Origin: Branchiostoma belcheri
Lineage: Eukaryota > Chordata > Leptocardii > Amphioxiformes > Branchiostomatidae
Direction: 5' to 3'
Length of the DNA: 64,000 nucleotides
Assembly (NCBI RefSeq): GCF_001625305.1
Contig: NW_017804254.1
Location: 806,923-870,922, forward strand
Shown: positions 1-13,481 of the stretch, in pieces
How the letters are laid out: each line of letters starts with the position of its first letter
Numbering within the stretch: position 1 is the stretch's first letter
Translations under genes and position numbers: made by a program
The notes under the pieces: model-generated
Seen by the model: only the letters and a program-made list of their open reading frames with translations
The model's database searches: none
Told to the model about the DNA's origin: nothing

Positions 1-3000
1 CCCTCGAAGTAAGTCCTTGCACCTACTTTGAACTGGGACGCTTAAGTATATTTAAGCATTATACACCATGTATCAGCATCTAGCAAACGAGGAACTGGTC
101 AAAAAGAAGGTCTATAGCTAAAAGTGATCAACGTGCATGCCCTGCTATAAGCAGTAAAAATACTAGAGTTCCACGATCTCATACCTTCGACAAATAACCT
201 GTACGACTGGCAAATGCTTTTCATTGATTGAATATCATCATTTGCTCACACAGACAGATCCTCATTTGCACATACAGACAGATACACAGACATATAAATC
301 GACACACAGACACAGACACACACAGTCTGATTCGTGGTACATGTATGTAGGCCATTTTAGATAATGATCTAGAATATTTTTATAGGCCGGCACGTGTGTA
401 TTGCGATAACCTTCACCTGAGACCCAACAACAGAGTCTCACGCATGTTTTACGACCCGCTGTAAAGTTCACGTGTGTCTCCCGGCGCGAGGGTTCACTTT
501 GTCTGAATGGTCCGAAATACCGAACAACGTCACGGCCTGTCATCTCCCCACCCACCCCCGCCATGACGACGTCCGTCAAAAACAAGGGCAAACATTTGCC
601 GTCCCCACAGCGCGGCATTCTCCGGCTCTGTTGACATGTTATGTAAGTAAACAGGCTGAGTGCGCGCTGGCGCCCGGAGATGATTGATGAGCACGACTTT
701 CCCAGGTCAGCCCTGTTCAAACCGAGAACACTCCAGACTCTCGGGCAGCGATTTCAAGAACGTTAGCTGATGAAACTTGCCACGTTGAGAAGTCAATGTG
801 ACGAGTTGCATAACAGAAAAACTTATACAAGCAAAGCATAACAAAACAACCTGTCCATGGATAAATTTGGTTAAAAATGCACACAAAAGTTTTCCAATAA
901 AATAAATATATACCTAGTACCCCAATAAACCTCCAAATAGAATTAGGTCAGAATCATATTGATGGTCTAGCTGGTATTTTTCCATGACGATGATAATTCT
1001 TGAGGACAGAAGCTCAAGGTTATGAGCTTGCACTCACTATGCCAAATGCAGATGCTTATATGTGGGATTTGCAAGATATCTAGAGCATATGTCTCTGTTT
1101 CACCATTCTGTACCCCCAATAAACACGACATAATCGCCAGGTACGGCCGGCAGAGCAGATCTAGAACTGAAGGTTTGATCCACTAACACCAGAGATAACC
1201 AGAGCTACGGGTTGTCTGTGGTTCGTACTGGCACCACAGTACATAACTAGTACTCCCCCGACAACTTACGCAAGTTTGCTCTACGATGGCCCCTTAGATA
1301 ACTCAATTTACCCGACAATGTTGACAAGAGCTGTTTGAGTGATATCTGGGGAGGTGTTGTGGAGGCATTCCTAGGCAAAGTCCACGTTGCTAGAAGAGGG
1401 GCACGCAGTCTAAAGGTCCATCACTAAAGCAGTATAATTCTGAATTCTACAATGGTTCTAGACCCGATAACATAGTTCCCTATTAGATATACCAAAAGTA
1501 TCACTTCAGAGGGAGCGGCAAACTGTTCTCTCCAGCCGACCAAACTCCCTTGGCATGCTATCTCTATTTGGCCGATTTCTACTCTTTCCCTCTCCCGAAG
1601 CCTGGTAGAAGCTTAGAAAAGCTAGCAGCCAGAACAAAATCTGTTTTCCATCCTTACGTCCGATATTTATATGTAAAAATTATGTTCTAATATCACTGTA
1701 ATCATACTTCTGTATCATTACCAGGACTTGTTTTTAGATTCTGAGAGCATAAACGTACAATAAAGGTCGATATTCTGTGCCAACCGATTCAGTTTCTTCA
1801 AATCTAAGCTAAAGAATTCGAATCTCGATTCAAACATCACGCCTCACGAAGAAAAGTTGAACTTAACCTGGTCTGTAGAGAAGAAAAACACACCTGCATA
1901 AACATTACCTGCGAATGTTACACACAGCTTATGCCTACATATCAATTTCCAATTAGTACTCCTATCAATTTTGATTGATTTCCCATGTACTAAGTAACAC
2001 ATGTGCAGATGTTTTGACACTAGAGCTATATCTTCCTCGACAGGACAGTTCACCCAAACTTTACTCCCTTACAATTACGCGTCATGTCTGTTTGTTCCAG
2101 GCACACGGGTCTGTTTTATAAGATACAGCGGTTGTTAGCACACCTCAGACATCTTGACATCTTTATAAAGGACGCGTACACAGTAAATATCAGTTAATTT
2201 GTAGCAAAGCGTCGCGAGGGCTGAAAAAGATTGATGAATTTATTTGAATTGCACCTCTACTTAAGCATGAAAACCTGCCATTACGTAAATGATCACTATC
2301 ATAAAGGTATGTGGAGTCAGGACTTTGTGAGTGAGTTGACGCGGAGTCGTAAGTTTTCCGAAGATTTATCGGAGAACAAGTGTTGTGGTTTTCAACAAAC
2401 GTCTTCTATCACGGGTTAGTTGTGGCAATCGTCGCCCACGTTCTGTCAACTCTGGGTAGTTATTGCCCATAGTTATTGCGAAGCAGAACTACATATACAG
2501 TGCCTGGACGTAAGATAACGCAGATAACACATTTTTGCCACACTTGGCTAAGTACAAGTAACAACAAAACAAGATGAACAGATACAGTTAACAGACACAA
2601 AAAGAAAACAAAAAATATACCTTAGATAGACATTGGTTCCTCTGGTGCTAAATATAACCTCATCCAAAAATGTTTTCGTGAATCATAATCACTTTTGCTT
2701 GATTTGTGAAAGAATATTGCTTTCTTTCGCACCAGATTAATATAAGAACCATCTGCCACGGGTATGATTTTTCCCCACGGCCTACCCTTGTTCTCCGATT
2801 TATGGCACTCTGAAAAGTACCATAAAGTTTTGACCAACGCGATTTTCTATGTCCCTGTCCAGAATATATATGGCTTTACTCTGGGCTTCTTTGTCTGGCC
2901 ATTAAGTGCATTTCCTGCAGAATTGGCCGTCTACAGCGCACTTCCGTGTCATGTTGAATAATTTACAAGGAACAGGAATACACAGCGTTATAAATCACAC

Positions 3001-6000
3001 TCCTGTGCTGTATTCGGTCGTAAAAACTGGTGTATTGTATGTGAGCCTTTGTACCTGTACCACACGGGAAAAAACAACACACAGTAGAGATCAAGCTACA
3101 GTCAAGTTAAAGAGAATTCCAGACGAATACACAAATCTTTAACGGGATTGTTTTTTGTCTTTAATTGGTTGAGATGTTGAACAATTGTGTGAACAACCCT
3201 ACTTCATCACTATACTGAAAATGTTACAAGCTCCTTAGACAAATGAGTCCTGAAATGTTACTGGTATAATCATTTTATTAAGACTTCCTTGAAGACACTT
3301 TCTCATTCCAAAATCCCCAACTAATTCAGTAACATTGTGTCGTCTGAAACCAAGATAGGGAAACTCTGAAAGTGTCACTGGAAACATAAATCTTGTTCTG
3401 TGTTTCCGTTTTCCATTTAGGCATGCGCATTTTTTTGTTGCTTTTCAGTTCGAAATTGGCTCTACTCATATACAGGACAGAACATTTTGTTGTTAATAGA
3501 AACAGAGGAATCTCATGTGATTTTAGAAAGGATTATCCCAAGTTATTGCCGTGAGTATCGGAAATAATCCGAACTAGATTAAACAAGCTTGGGTTGCAAT
3601 CTCGCATTGTCCGCTTGGAATATGAGTAGATGTATATTGTAACTGATTGAGCTCATGGCATGATCGCTTGTCGAATATTTTGACAAGGCAGAAATGACTT
3701 ATTTAGTTGAGTCAAACGTCATTATTTCTCAAAAATCCTCCCCACCCCCAACATTCCACTTTACAGAGCACACGAGGCCTGCAAAAATGTGCTAGTTTCC
3801 TAGCCACCAGTGAGTTTACTAAGTTTTGTAACGGCAACTTGTAGAGATCACTAGTTTTTTTTTTTATAACGGTCTACAGTGTTTGCTCGACGATCCTAAT
3901 AGGGTTGCCTTAACTACATTTTTGTACCTTATGTTTTTATGTAATACTGCCATACCTGTGTGGGAACACTCTTGCTTTCACCCGTAATCACAAAATAAAA
4001 GGCGATCCGCGCATTTCTGCGAGCACCACACGAGGTGGCTTAGCTTTAATCACTGCGCAGAGTAATCAAATTCCTCGAATTTACCACCCCGAGACTAATC
4101 ACAACAAATCTCTCAGAATTTCTTTAAGATTACTGCTGGCTGTACCCTTTGATCATACACGTCTTGAAACCAATTCAATTTAAGATACACTATGGTGAGG
4201 TATGTTGATTGTCTAAGGAGAGTGATCACATTTTGCTCACGGGTCTGCAATGTGCCGTAATTATTATTGAGGCGGCAGTTAACGGTTGCAAAGTTTGAAT
4301 TTAAATGTGAAATCCGTTGCAGGGGTGCTGCATCGTTGGACATAAGTGTCAGATTGACAAGTAGTTGCAAACCAGAAGAATGACGACTATCACAACATCG
4401 CCACATGAGATTTCTGCTGACCGTGTTGGACATTATTTCATTTATCCTAAGCTCTGTGACCTTAGCTGGATCCATGATCCTCTGGTCTTGATTATACCCC
4501 CCCCCCAGCCAGAACGTTAAGTCTTATCTAAATCCATTTTTAATTTGTTGGAAGAATGTCCTAATTACCCCTCCCCTTAGACTATTGTAAGCTATACTTA
4601 CATTTAGGGTACATCCACTTCTGTAGAGAAGTATGGACCATTAGTACTCTCCAAGAAGATGTTAAGGTTTGGCTTATGTTTGGCGTGTTTTTAGTTTAGT
4701 CGGCTGTCATTTTTGAACTGGTATATTCTTTACGCCACCCTGCTAGGTTGGCAAATGGTAACTGCCTGGCAAATGGATACTGCCTGGACAATTTGACACT
4801 GTCTTTGCAGCCACCGAAAGATATGCTTGGAAATTAAACCATGGTTGGGGAATAGTCTTTCAAAGAATATGACAAACGTTTGGAATAACTTATTAAGAAC
4901 ACCAATTGACATTTCTTAAAAGTACAGGATTGTGATCCAGCGCCTACTACAGTTAAACCACCCTGAATCTTATCACAGAATCTTGTTACCACAATGGGTA
5001 CTCGGGCTGTTTTCGCTAAATTTTACTTTGATTTAAATTCCAAGCGATCAACTGACCACTCCGGTGACATGTGAGCCCATTGGTCAAACGTCATTCACCT
5101 AACGGACAACTGCCATTGTCCAGCGACAAGCATTTATATCAATACTGAGTGAAAACGAACAATAAGTAACACGGTGACAAAAGGGTGCTTGAATCCTGCA
5201 ATGATTGTAACAATTAAGATCTTGTGCAGAGCTAATTTTAAAACATAACCGTCCTTGACATTAAAATGAACTAAAAGAAGTTTTATGTGTGTGGAAACGT
5301 TCTCTGTACGTCGTTACCAAGTCACGCGTCAGTGCCTGAGTATTGTAAAAACCTGCATGACATTCACCCCAAGTTCTCGTCATTCTTTGAACATTACCAA
5401 GCCCCTCGACGCTACAAGGAGGGTTTCTAAAACAACCGCGCGGTGTGCTTTGTGTGCGGGGTCATCGAAAAGCGATTTGGCCTCACCAGATAGGAAGGGT
5501 GTTGTAGAAACTCACAATGGATGCTAGGGCGTAATGTTCGCAACGCAGGTATTTTGGCGGGAAAGTGTCACCCTGACGTAACCTGCAGACGATAACATCC
5601 TCCTTTACCACTCGTTTTGGATTTCATCCGGATGACGCATGGCGGGAAACAATGGCATAGTTTCACAGGGGGTCAGGTAAATGCGCCCTTTCGTGTTTCT
5701 AATTCCAATGGCATGCAAGAAAAATGAGACAAAATCCCTATAAGATTGAAACATGCATCTCATCAATTTTTCTTCCCTCAGAGTACCAACATATGGACAC
5801 ACAATACTTGATTATTACCAAAACGTTACACAGTACATTAGGCACTTTGACTTTATACTCCATCCATTCCATTTCTACTCTTTTCTTTTACGTAAGTCGG
5901 GAAATGAGTGTTATTTTTCAATATACAACTTATTGAATACATGTATGTACATAATCAGCAGACGTTCTGCATAGTTCCATTTGTGGTCAATTATGCGATT

Positions 6001-6867
6001 TGTGTTTTTTTAAGTATTATATCAGTATCATAAACCCCATGCAGACCCTACAATTATTCCCAATCTTATTGCTACTTTTAGAAAGCTTGCTTCCATGCAT
6101 GCCCAAGAACTGCGAGAAAACATACTAGCTCAGGCCTAGGTCAAGGAAAAACATTTTGTGTTTCCTGTTTCCTGACCTACCCTGGCGACCATAGCCTTTT
6201 TTGTGTGTGGACCCCCGCAAGGGACATAAATGTTTTGAGCTAATCGACCTTTTCTTGCTCCATGATCTGACACCTGAGTGATGAAACGTTGTAACATTGA
6301 CTTTGAAAATATTGACCTCATGCAAGTTTTACTTTGTTAAAGTATAATGTATGAGTTGGACCACTAGAGAAGTAAAAAAAGCCTAGCTATCGACCCTAAT
6401 TTTTCGGGACTGAAGCAGGTAATACAACATTTTTCCTAGGCTTCATATGACTACAAACAACGTGGACCATTCTGTGTGGTGCTTTTATCTTGACAGTGAT
6501 CAGGTGTGGTGTGATCCACCTGTCCATCACGCAGGTGTGCGGATAGAGGGACGTTTGTCCGGACAGGTGACGCCGTCTTCTCGTCTGTAAAAACACGCCG
6601 TTCAAACAAGACACCAGCTGTCAAAACCTCATGTACCTACTGGTGGTGCGCCTTGTCTTTTGAGCACCGTTGAAAGTCACAAAAAAGCCTCAGAAATAAT
6701 GGCACACAACACATACACAGATACCGCCAAGAATCTACCTCTAACTAAGCTACCTCTAACACTACAGCAGGGGGCAAGTCCACTGGTAGTGGTGTGTGTT
6801 CAACTCCCATGCTCCGAACACAGCGTGTGGTATGGCAAATGATAGATTATATTTTTCTGGATTGATT

Positions 6868-7062
6868 TAGGCATTCTACGACATTAGTATCGTTTTCTAT
6901 TGTCTTTTTTTTCAATTTACGGTATATATTTGCTCATTTTGCAGCTGCTTTGTACGTATACGATTTACAGCATGGTCGAAACGTTTTTTTGGGGGGGGGG
7001 GAGGTGGCGACGAAAATTCATGTGCGCGTGGATGTCATCCATATAATCAAATCAAAATGGCC
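6868..7062 (+). mobile_element. Truncated Harbinger-type MITE
   Basis: The right half of the MITE family is present, ending GTCATCCATATAATCAAATC...ATGGCC. It includes the internal segment GGCATTCTACGACATTAGTATCG that also occurs in the copy at 29825-30188. The left terminal repeat is missing and the right flank is TGA rather than the TAA or TTA seen at the other copies, so this copy is older or rearranged. A run of about 10 G lies inside it. Confidence 0.6.
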
Positions 7063-8039
7063 TGAGAAAAAAAATCAGCAAGACAAATGTATGCGAAAGA
7101 GACAAGACGAAGATGATTTAGGATATCCTGCCTGCAAAGATCACCGAAAAGGACACGACATTCGAGTTAATGCAGGCAGACAAGTCGTGATATTTGCCCA
7201 GCCAGCAGTGTCTTAGCAACGCATATCATATCTGTTACATCATATCTTAGGTATACACCAGAGTAAATCTGTACGCGATAGCGTGAACGCAGAGTAGGAT
7301 TAGGGTAGAAGATAAGACATGCTGGAACGACCTTTCACGTCGCCATGACAACATAAAGGGTAAGGAAGCTTCCATTTAAGACTTAAGGAGCAATCCCTGT
7401 ACTGAGACAAATCCTTCCTGCATTTCTATGAAGAAAACGTCCGACTACACCACTCTAGGGGGTACCTTGAACGTGCCAATATAGCCTACACGACGACCTA
7501 TCCGTAGGTCGTATGTTGAACCTGTCTATCAACTCTAGATCAGGAGATACCAGAAGTGGCTGAGAGAACACTCGAAGCTTTGACCTACAGACAAGAGGTT
7601 TTTTGTCCCTCCCGAATGTTTGAGGTGAAGAAACTGGCGTCTACCCAACAAAACACTCCACAGCTCAAACACGCAAAATGTCACGTTCTGTAGATTATGT
7701 ACATTTTGTGATATGAATAGTATAGAAAACGAAGTCCACTTCCTTATTGTAGCATCCACTGTACGGTGATTTAGACAATACATTTCTTTATGAGATACAG
7801 TTAGAACAGAAACATGTTCATCCAAGGACATTATACAGACTTCTGTACAATGTCCTTGGCACATCTAACAAACTTTATCGGTGAAACGTTCTTACATATG
7901 ATGTTCAGTTAACCATGATGTATTAGAAAACCTCCTCTACAAATGTCTCAAGAAGAGAGAAGAAATGTGTAAAGCTTACTTAATAGGTATAGATATAGAT
8001 AAAACATAACAGAGCATTCCTTAGTCCCTATTCCTTATT

Positions 8040-8110
8040 TGTAACTAACGTACTGCATTTAGCCCCACTGGGACACAAATATGTAATAAACTTCATTGTC
8101 ATTGTATATT
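8040..8110 (+). repeat. LINE 3'-tail-like dispersed repeat, copy 1
   Basis: It contains TGCATTTAGCCCCACTGGG followed by an AATAAA-like end and an ATT/CATTGT-rich tail. The same motif TTAGCCCCATGGGCACGAAC, also followed by AATAAAGATT, occurs at 59083-59190, and a close variant at 43215-43375. All three are on the plus strand. It is probably the 3' end of a retroposon family. Confidence 0.5.
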
Positions 8111-8642
8111 TATTCCATGAACGGGACTCGGGGGAGTAAAAAATATTTGAGCCCTAGCTAGCAACACTGTGGTTGACTTTTGAATTGTGAAAACAGACAT
8201 TATCATGATTTAAATCGGTCTACAAGTGATAGACAAAAAATCGTCTGGAAAAATAATTAAAAGTGAATTCATGCATAGGAACATTTTAATATGAAAAAAA
8301 AACATAAGTGCCAGTGACTTGAAACAGAAAATATAGATTCAAAATGGGTAACCAAAGTGTTAGTTGACACCCCCCCCCCATGATAGGCACTAGCTACGCA
8401 TAGATGAAGGTCATATGAGTGTAAATATAGCTTCACATTTTGACCTCTGCGACACCACATAGTAAAAGGAACGATAGCCCATGGTCATCGTGTACATTGG
8501 TGATTTATCAATCTAATATCTATATATTAGGCTTATTTACTTTTGCTCAATTTTATATGAATTATTAACATGTTGAGACACAGTGTAAAGTCGCCTTTGG
8601 TGTACTTTGTGTGGATGTTAGAAGGCACGCCATCATCGAAAA

Positions 8643-8715
8643 GATTCCGTGGTGTAGCGGTTATCACATCTGCCTAACACGCAGAAGGTCCCCGGTTCGA
8701 TCCCGGGCGGAATCA
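8643..8715 (+). tRNA. tRNA-Val (anticodon AAC)
   Basis: This is a 73-nt cloverleaf. The seven-base acceptor stem is GATTCCG with CGGAATC, the discriminator base is A, and the A box starts TGGTGTAGCGG. The anticodon stem TCTGC/GCAGA closes loop CTAACAC, giving anticodon AAC at 8676-8678. The T arm is CCCGG/CCGGG with a canonical B box GGTTCGATCCC. A TTTT pol III terminator follows directly at 8716-8719. There is no intron. All arms pair, so it looks functional rather than SINE-derived. Confidence 0.95.
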
Positions 8716-9725
8716 TTTTGTACTTTTATTTTGATGGTTTTTATGCGTCTGACATTGAACCAGCAACCAAATTCATGGTCTTATGCGTCTGACATAGAAA
8801 TGAGTTTCGTTTTATGGAGTTTTCTCAGACAATTAAGCATGCCCACAGAGACAAGTCCATATCCTTTTATAAAAACAAATCAGAAAAAATGGCCACCGCA
8901 ACATATGAATTCAAAGTAACCATAATTGAACCAAAAATTGATAAATGAACAGCTTGATCAAGGACTTCGTTATGTTTATGACTACAAAAACATTTCTTTG
9001 ATAACATTTCAGCTTCGACTATCTTTGCAGCGACAACAAATAATAAGAACAAAGAAACCTTTCAAACATCTATCTTATAACTAACGCGGGGGTTTTGAGT
9101 ATGATAACACCAGGTATAAAAAGTCTACACAGTTCTGTATAACCTTCAGTTGACCTCTAACACGCGCGTGACCTCATGAAGTGGAGACAAATATTGTAAC
9201 AGAACAAAGTTTGCCAAGCAAATCCTCCAAACTCAGAGGGCTGGGGTAATGGTAACAAATGGGGAAAAGAGGAATGTTTGGTCGCAGGCACGTCGGCCCC
9301 ACTTGAACCATTGTGTCTGATCAATTAATTAATCATGACAAAACACGAGATACAATGATAGGCACTGGCAGAGGGGGGGGGGGCAGCGATTTGATATAGT
9401 AGAAATATTATATGAAATATTATCAATCATGAAAAATATTAACATTTGCTACAAAATAGAAGCAACTAGTAAACACACTACTGTGAGATAGAAAGACAAT
9501 CCATTTCTGCACTAGAAACAGATTTACATGTGGGTTCTTCCTGGTGTGGAATGATATGGAATGTGTCGTTATTTTTTTATATATCTCCATAAGTTGACAG
9601 TCAGAAATCAGAGAATTATCATCTGTTCCTGAATCAACTAAAACGTCTACCTTGGTGTCTACGTACACAGTCACTCTCATAGTCAGCCTTAAACGTAAAA
9701 CACAATGTAGTATAATTCTCAGTCT

Positions 9726-9956
9726 GTGTTAAAAGCAAAAGATTATGATTTCACTGCACTCCCGCCAAAGCCATTAGAAAGATATTGTAGCTACGAATAT
9801 GTATGTCCAGTTTGGCAGTACTGTGGTACGTACGTAAGCCCGCACGCCTACGGATACGTCATGAAAAGGGCATGCTCTTTCAGCGGGAGGAGGAAGTGTT
9901 TCTGCTCCAATAATCCAGCCCTTTTACCCGATCCCTCTGGTCTACATGTCCCGTGA
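9726..9956 (+). CDS. Small cysteine-rich reading frame (possible terminal exon)
   Basis: I do not recognise this protein. The frame runs to a TGA at 9954-9956. From about residue 19 it has an ordered cysteine pattern: YC-SYEYVCPVWQYCG, then a 19-residue aromatic and basic stretch, then ACSFSGRRKCFCSN, and a short proline-rich tail. That gives six cysteines in about 43 residues, as in small secreted or extracellular disulfide modules. There is no signal peptide on the visible start. A possible acceptor TTCTCAG ends near 9721, so this could be the last exon of a spliced gene. It could also be a chance frame. Confidence 0.35.
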   Translation: MLKAKDYDFTALPPKPLERYCSYEYVCPVWQYCGTYVSPHAYGYVMKRACSFSGRRKCFCSNNPALLPDPSGLHVP

Positions 9957-12309
9957 CGTCCTGAAATAGAGCGGGCGCAGGGTGGAGGAAAAACACCGAG
10001 GGAGGGGCAGCTGTTTTTGTCATTTCAAAAGAGACTACTATTACTAAAGGTGTTTTATATTTATGTTGAGGGTAGAGGGTTATGTCAAAGTAGATGGTGA
10101 TGATGGTTGTTTGCTGTGCCACTATCTGGTTTCATGACCGAGGCCTGATTACATACATGTACTTCTAACTTAGCAAACCATACAGGAATGTACTACGTAC
10201 TAGTATGTTAAAGCTCTTTTTTTATTCATTCTCACCTACACAACTAACTTTGGAAGGTGTCGATTTCATTTAATATTTTTTTTTGCAACGTATTTGATTT
10301 CAACCCCAAGAAAAGGACCGAAAGAAGTCCACTCGGATATCATCGGTGTGCGTCGGTTACGCTCGGCCGACGTCGGCGTCCAATCATCTATTCAGAAGAC
10401 ATGTAGCGAAACTTGTTCCGATTGGATTCCAGGTCGCACGCCCAGCTGGCTCAGCACTTCCAAAAAACTGTAAAACCTATGCAAATTATCCCTACGTTCT
10501 ACGGTCAATCTTTGTATGTACTGTTCTTAATGGTACCCATAGGTAACATGCTATGACGTCTAATATATACAGTGTAATATTAGACATTTTTTTTACACAA
10601 GAACGTTTTCAGGTAGACATTTGTGAGCGTCACACGTGGATCTGACATAGCAAGAATGGAATGTCGGAATCAAAAACAAGTTGGAGTTTAACAGGTACCT
10701 GTCAGGTGAAAATCAACTTTGTCATCTTTAGCAAATTTCTAGGATGGTTTAGGGATTGCGTCATTGTCCATTCTAAAACATTGGCTACATGAGGTAGATC
10801 TTGTCTGTTTTGTTGTACATGTTCAAATTCCAACATCGCCGCGAGATGTCAATAGTCATCATATCTGATGGTTTGATTAACGTCGAAATTAACCAAATAT
10901 TACGTCAAATAAAAGTGAAACATTTTAGAATTGATAAAGATTGGAATGAAGGTAAACAGTGCATTATATTCACTATGAATGTTTGACGTCACTGCAAATG
11001 AGGTGTCACGCCGATAGAATGGTCAATGTACTTTTTTTAATCCAACCACCTGCTCGAATGTCAGCACAATTTAACGGCTATGACAGGCTCTATTGTCAAA
11101 CTAAGGGTGGATACAAGCCTCAAGTGTGTCTCTTTCAATTGCTGAGAACGAGCAATTGTGGACCAAAAGGGTAGAAAACTCGGGGCCTCAATGCCTGACA
11201 GTAGGACAAAGGGGATAAAATTAAGTGCAACATGTTGCGGACAATGGTCTATTTTGCTGGCCGTACATTTACACGTGACAGCGCCTGAATTGATGCACGG
11301 ACTAGTTCAACAGAGGTAGTGTTATCACGGACAAAGATGTTTGTACAAGTAGGTAGAGATCGTTTTGGAAGTATGGTGGCAGGGTAGGTGACCTGGTTGT
11401 CTCATGACTCTACTATGCAAACAATCCAACTAAAAAAAAGCAGAACTGTCCTGTATTTTGGTAAATATCTGTCCTGTTTGTGACACGAGAGAACAGAAGG
11501 GCCTCTTTCAAACGCAGTAGAGGCTCTCTGAAAAAGAACACAGTCGACATCGTGACCGCCATGTTCTTTTGATCGGTGTGCTAGACTAGGGCACTTCACC
11601 AAACTATGAACACAACCAAACGCAAAGTCCCAAACGGACAAACTTCATCAGAAAGTAGTGCTAACTGATACTTAAAAGTACCAGAAATAATAGTACAATG
11701 GACCCCCCTGAAGGACTTACACGAATTAGGCGGTGAACGTTTCGTGTTTGGATAATTTGTCATCCATTTGTGCCGGTGAACTGCAGCCTTAAGGAAATCA
11801 ATTGAGTAGTCGTACCTCTCGACCCCTGATGTTTTTCCTTCCCCTATTCTCGACCTCAGGATAAGTGGTCCGTCCAGAGAGAAGAATGATAACAAACCTC
11901 AGAAATCTTTTTTTGCGTAGATTCACAATCGATTTACAACAAATCATCACTGTCTAAATATTTCAATAGATACGAGATGCTACGATGAGCAACTGCCAAA
12001 TGTCACAGTCGTGATGTCAACAATTTCGAGTGTTCACTTCATATGAACGCGTGAATGATTACGTCGTGTTCAGTGAGAAAAATAGATAAAGATAGCTAGT
12101 AGCTTGTGTTCACGGAGCCATTCACAAGTATCTACGTACAAACAAACATTAAGGCTACTGTAATGATTGTCACGAACTCAGTTTCACGATTACGTAGAAG
12201 ACTCCGTGCAAATATAGATCATCGTGAGAAGAGCATCCGACGGTATTTTCGGCTGTTTAGGTACACAAAACGCTCTCCGGTACACTCACACCAGTAATTT
12301 AAGTCCCAT

Positions 12310-12430
12310 TAGACGCAGGGCGATTATCAGATCATACGCTTGAGTAATCAGGTCCCTGGTTCGATTCCCACACACCACGGTGGGCCTGGAACCAGAGGAA
12401 GTGCGAGCCATGGCACACCTGGGAGCTTAA
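12310..12430 (+). repeat. tRNA-like SINE remnant
   Basis: The segment CAGGTCCCTGGTTCGATTCC has a good pol III B box. About 30 bp upstream, GGGCGATTATCAGATCATACG resembles a decayed A box. No full cloverleaf can be drawn and no terminator follows, so it is most likely the head of an old tRNA-derived SINE. Confidence 0.3.
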
Positions 12431-13115
12431 CCTGTCCCTTTGTGTATTTTGAAATATTTGTAACCTTATGCTCCTTGGACAGGATTATGTTTTGTTTAGT
12501 ACAGTTGTAGGTATTTGCACATTTGTTGTCTCCTCCTAAACACTCAGGTTCGATTACTTGTAAACACAACTTGAAGGAAAGATAAATACTTCTGTACATA
12601 AAGGTTTCCCTCCCTCAAACATGTTTTTCCAAAAAATGCTAAACACACCTTGACCCCATCTCTACGTATGTGTGAAAAGTAGATAGATGTTTGTCTGTTA
12701 CACTCTTCTATTGTACATACTAATATTTATCTTTTTAATATTTGAACGATTACGATTTGGATATTTCATAACGCACGAGAAATGTGTTTTCTCTGCTTCG
12801 TACGGTCCACCTTTACCACAATCTACAATATAGTCTTCACTAGTACGTGTTCAGGACAAGCAGTCATTGATACATTAACATATAAGCTTGGTCTGTTTCC
12901 TTTGAAACAATCGCATTAAAGCTGATCTAGTCAGTCCCACTGCGTTACGCCGTGATCCCTAAATCTGCAGTTCACACACCTTCAAAAGCCCCGCGCGGTA
13001 CACAACAGTCACCCGAATTCCTCCCGAACCCGGCTTTGGACCGCTGGAGACGGTATTAGGCCCTAAACACTCGCCCTAGTGTCACTACAGAAGGTATTAC
13101 GGCCGAGATACTCAC

Positions 13116-13181
13116 CCAAAACAGTACATTGAAGGCGAACAGCAAACACTTGACGCAGCGAATACAGTCTTCCACCGCCAT
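13116..13181 (-). CDS. Tetraspanin B, first coding exon
   Basis: The exon runs from ATG to a GTGAGT donor and encodes 22 residues: MAVEDCIRCVKCLLFAFN followed by VLFW. This matches the invariant tetraspanin N-terminus: a short basic, cysteine-rich cytosolic segment, then the start of TM1 with the conserved asparagine. Length and phase (22 codons, phase 0, ending FW) are identical to tetraspanin A exon 1 at 29044-29109. The remaining exons should lie at lower coordinates on the minus strand and were not found in the window. The surrounding 13.0-13.5 kb is GC- and CpG-rich, as expected for a promoter. Confidence 0.8.
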
Positions 13182-13480
13182 CCTTCAGCAGCCCGTGTCG
13201 GGCGGACTAGTCCGTCCCTCCGCTTAGGTCCCAACCTCGAGTCGCCAGGTAAAAACACACGATTGTCCGGTGAAACATTTTCCGTATCGCACCTGTTCGC
13301 AGTTCAGGGTCGGTGGGGGGTAGACACCTGTAGAGCGGCTACACCGGCGCACCTGCCGACATTCCTCCCACCTGTTGCTTCACCTGGATAGAGGACCACT
13401 TCTGTTCTACCTGCTGATGAAGTGAAAAGATGGCTGTCCGGTTCAGGAAGCCCGCTGCGGTCCAGGGAGAACGCTAACCA
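13182..13480 (-). promoter_or_regulatory. CpG-rich putative promoter and 5'UTR of tetraspanin B
   Basis: Directly upstream of the tetraspanin B start codon the base composition shifts to GC- and CpG-rich compared with the AT-rich flanks. No TATA box is evident. This is assigned by position and composition only. Confidence 0.4.
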
Positions 13481-13481
13481 C

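Larger units (their letters stand above)
1..8642. other. Non-coding stretch with old repeats
   Basis: I see no convincing gene here. About 400-720 is CpG-rich and could be a promoter, but no coding exon is attached to it. About 1520-1620 resembles the right half of the inverted-repeat element at 23113-23265. A truncated MITE (6868-7062) and a LINE-tail-like repeat (8040-8110) are listed separately. The longest frame, 120 codons on the minus strand at 4113-4475, has no recognisable domain. The region may be intron of tetraspanin B, whose first exon lies at 13.1 kb. Confidence 0.5.
8716..13115. other. Non-coding stretch, probable tetraspanin B intron
   Basis: Apart from the cysteine-rich frame near 9.8 kb and a tRNA-like remnant near 12.35 kb, I find no exon. 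I looked on the minus strand for the conserved tetraspanin exon 2 (TM1-TM2) and the CCG loop exon that should follow the first exon at 13.1 kb and saw neither, so those exons probably lie left of this window. Confidence 0.45.

Noticed and set aside
4113..4475. 120-codon minus-strand frame
   Set aside because: No domain, signal or splice context. A frame of this length is not surprising over 13 kb in six frames.
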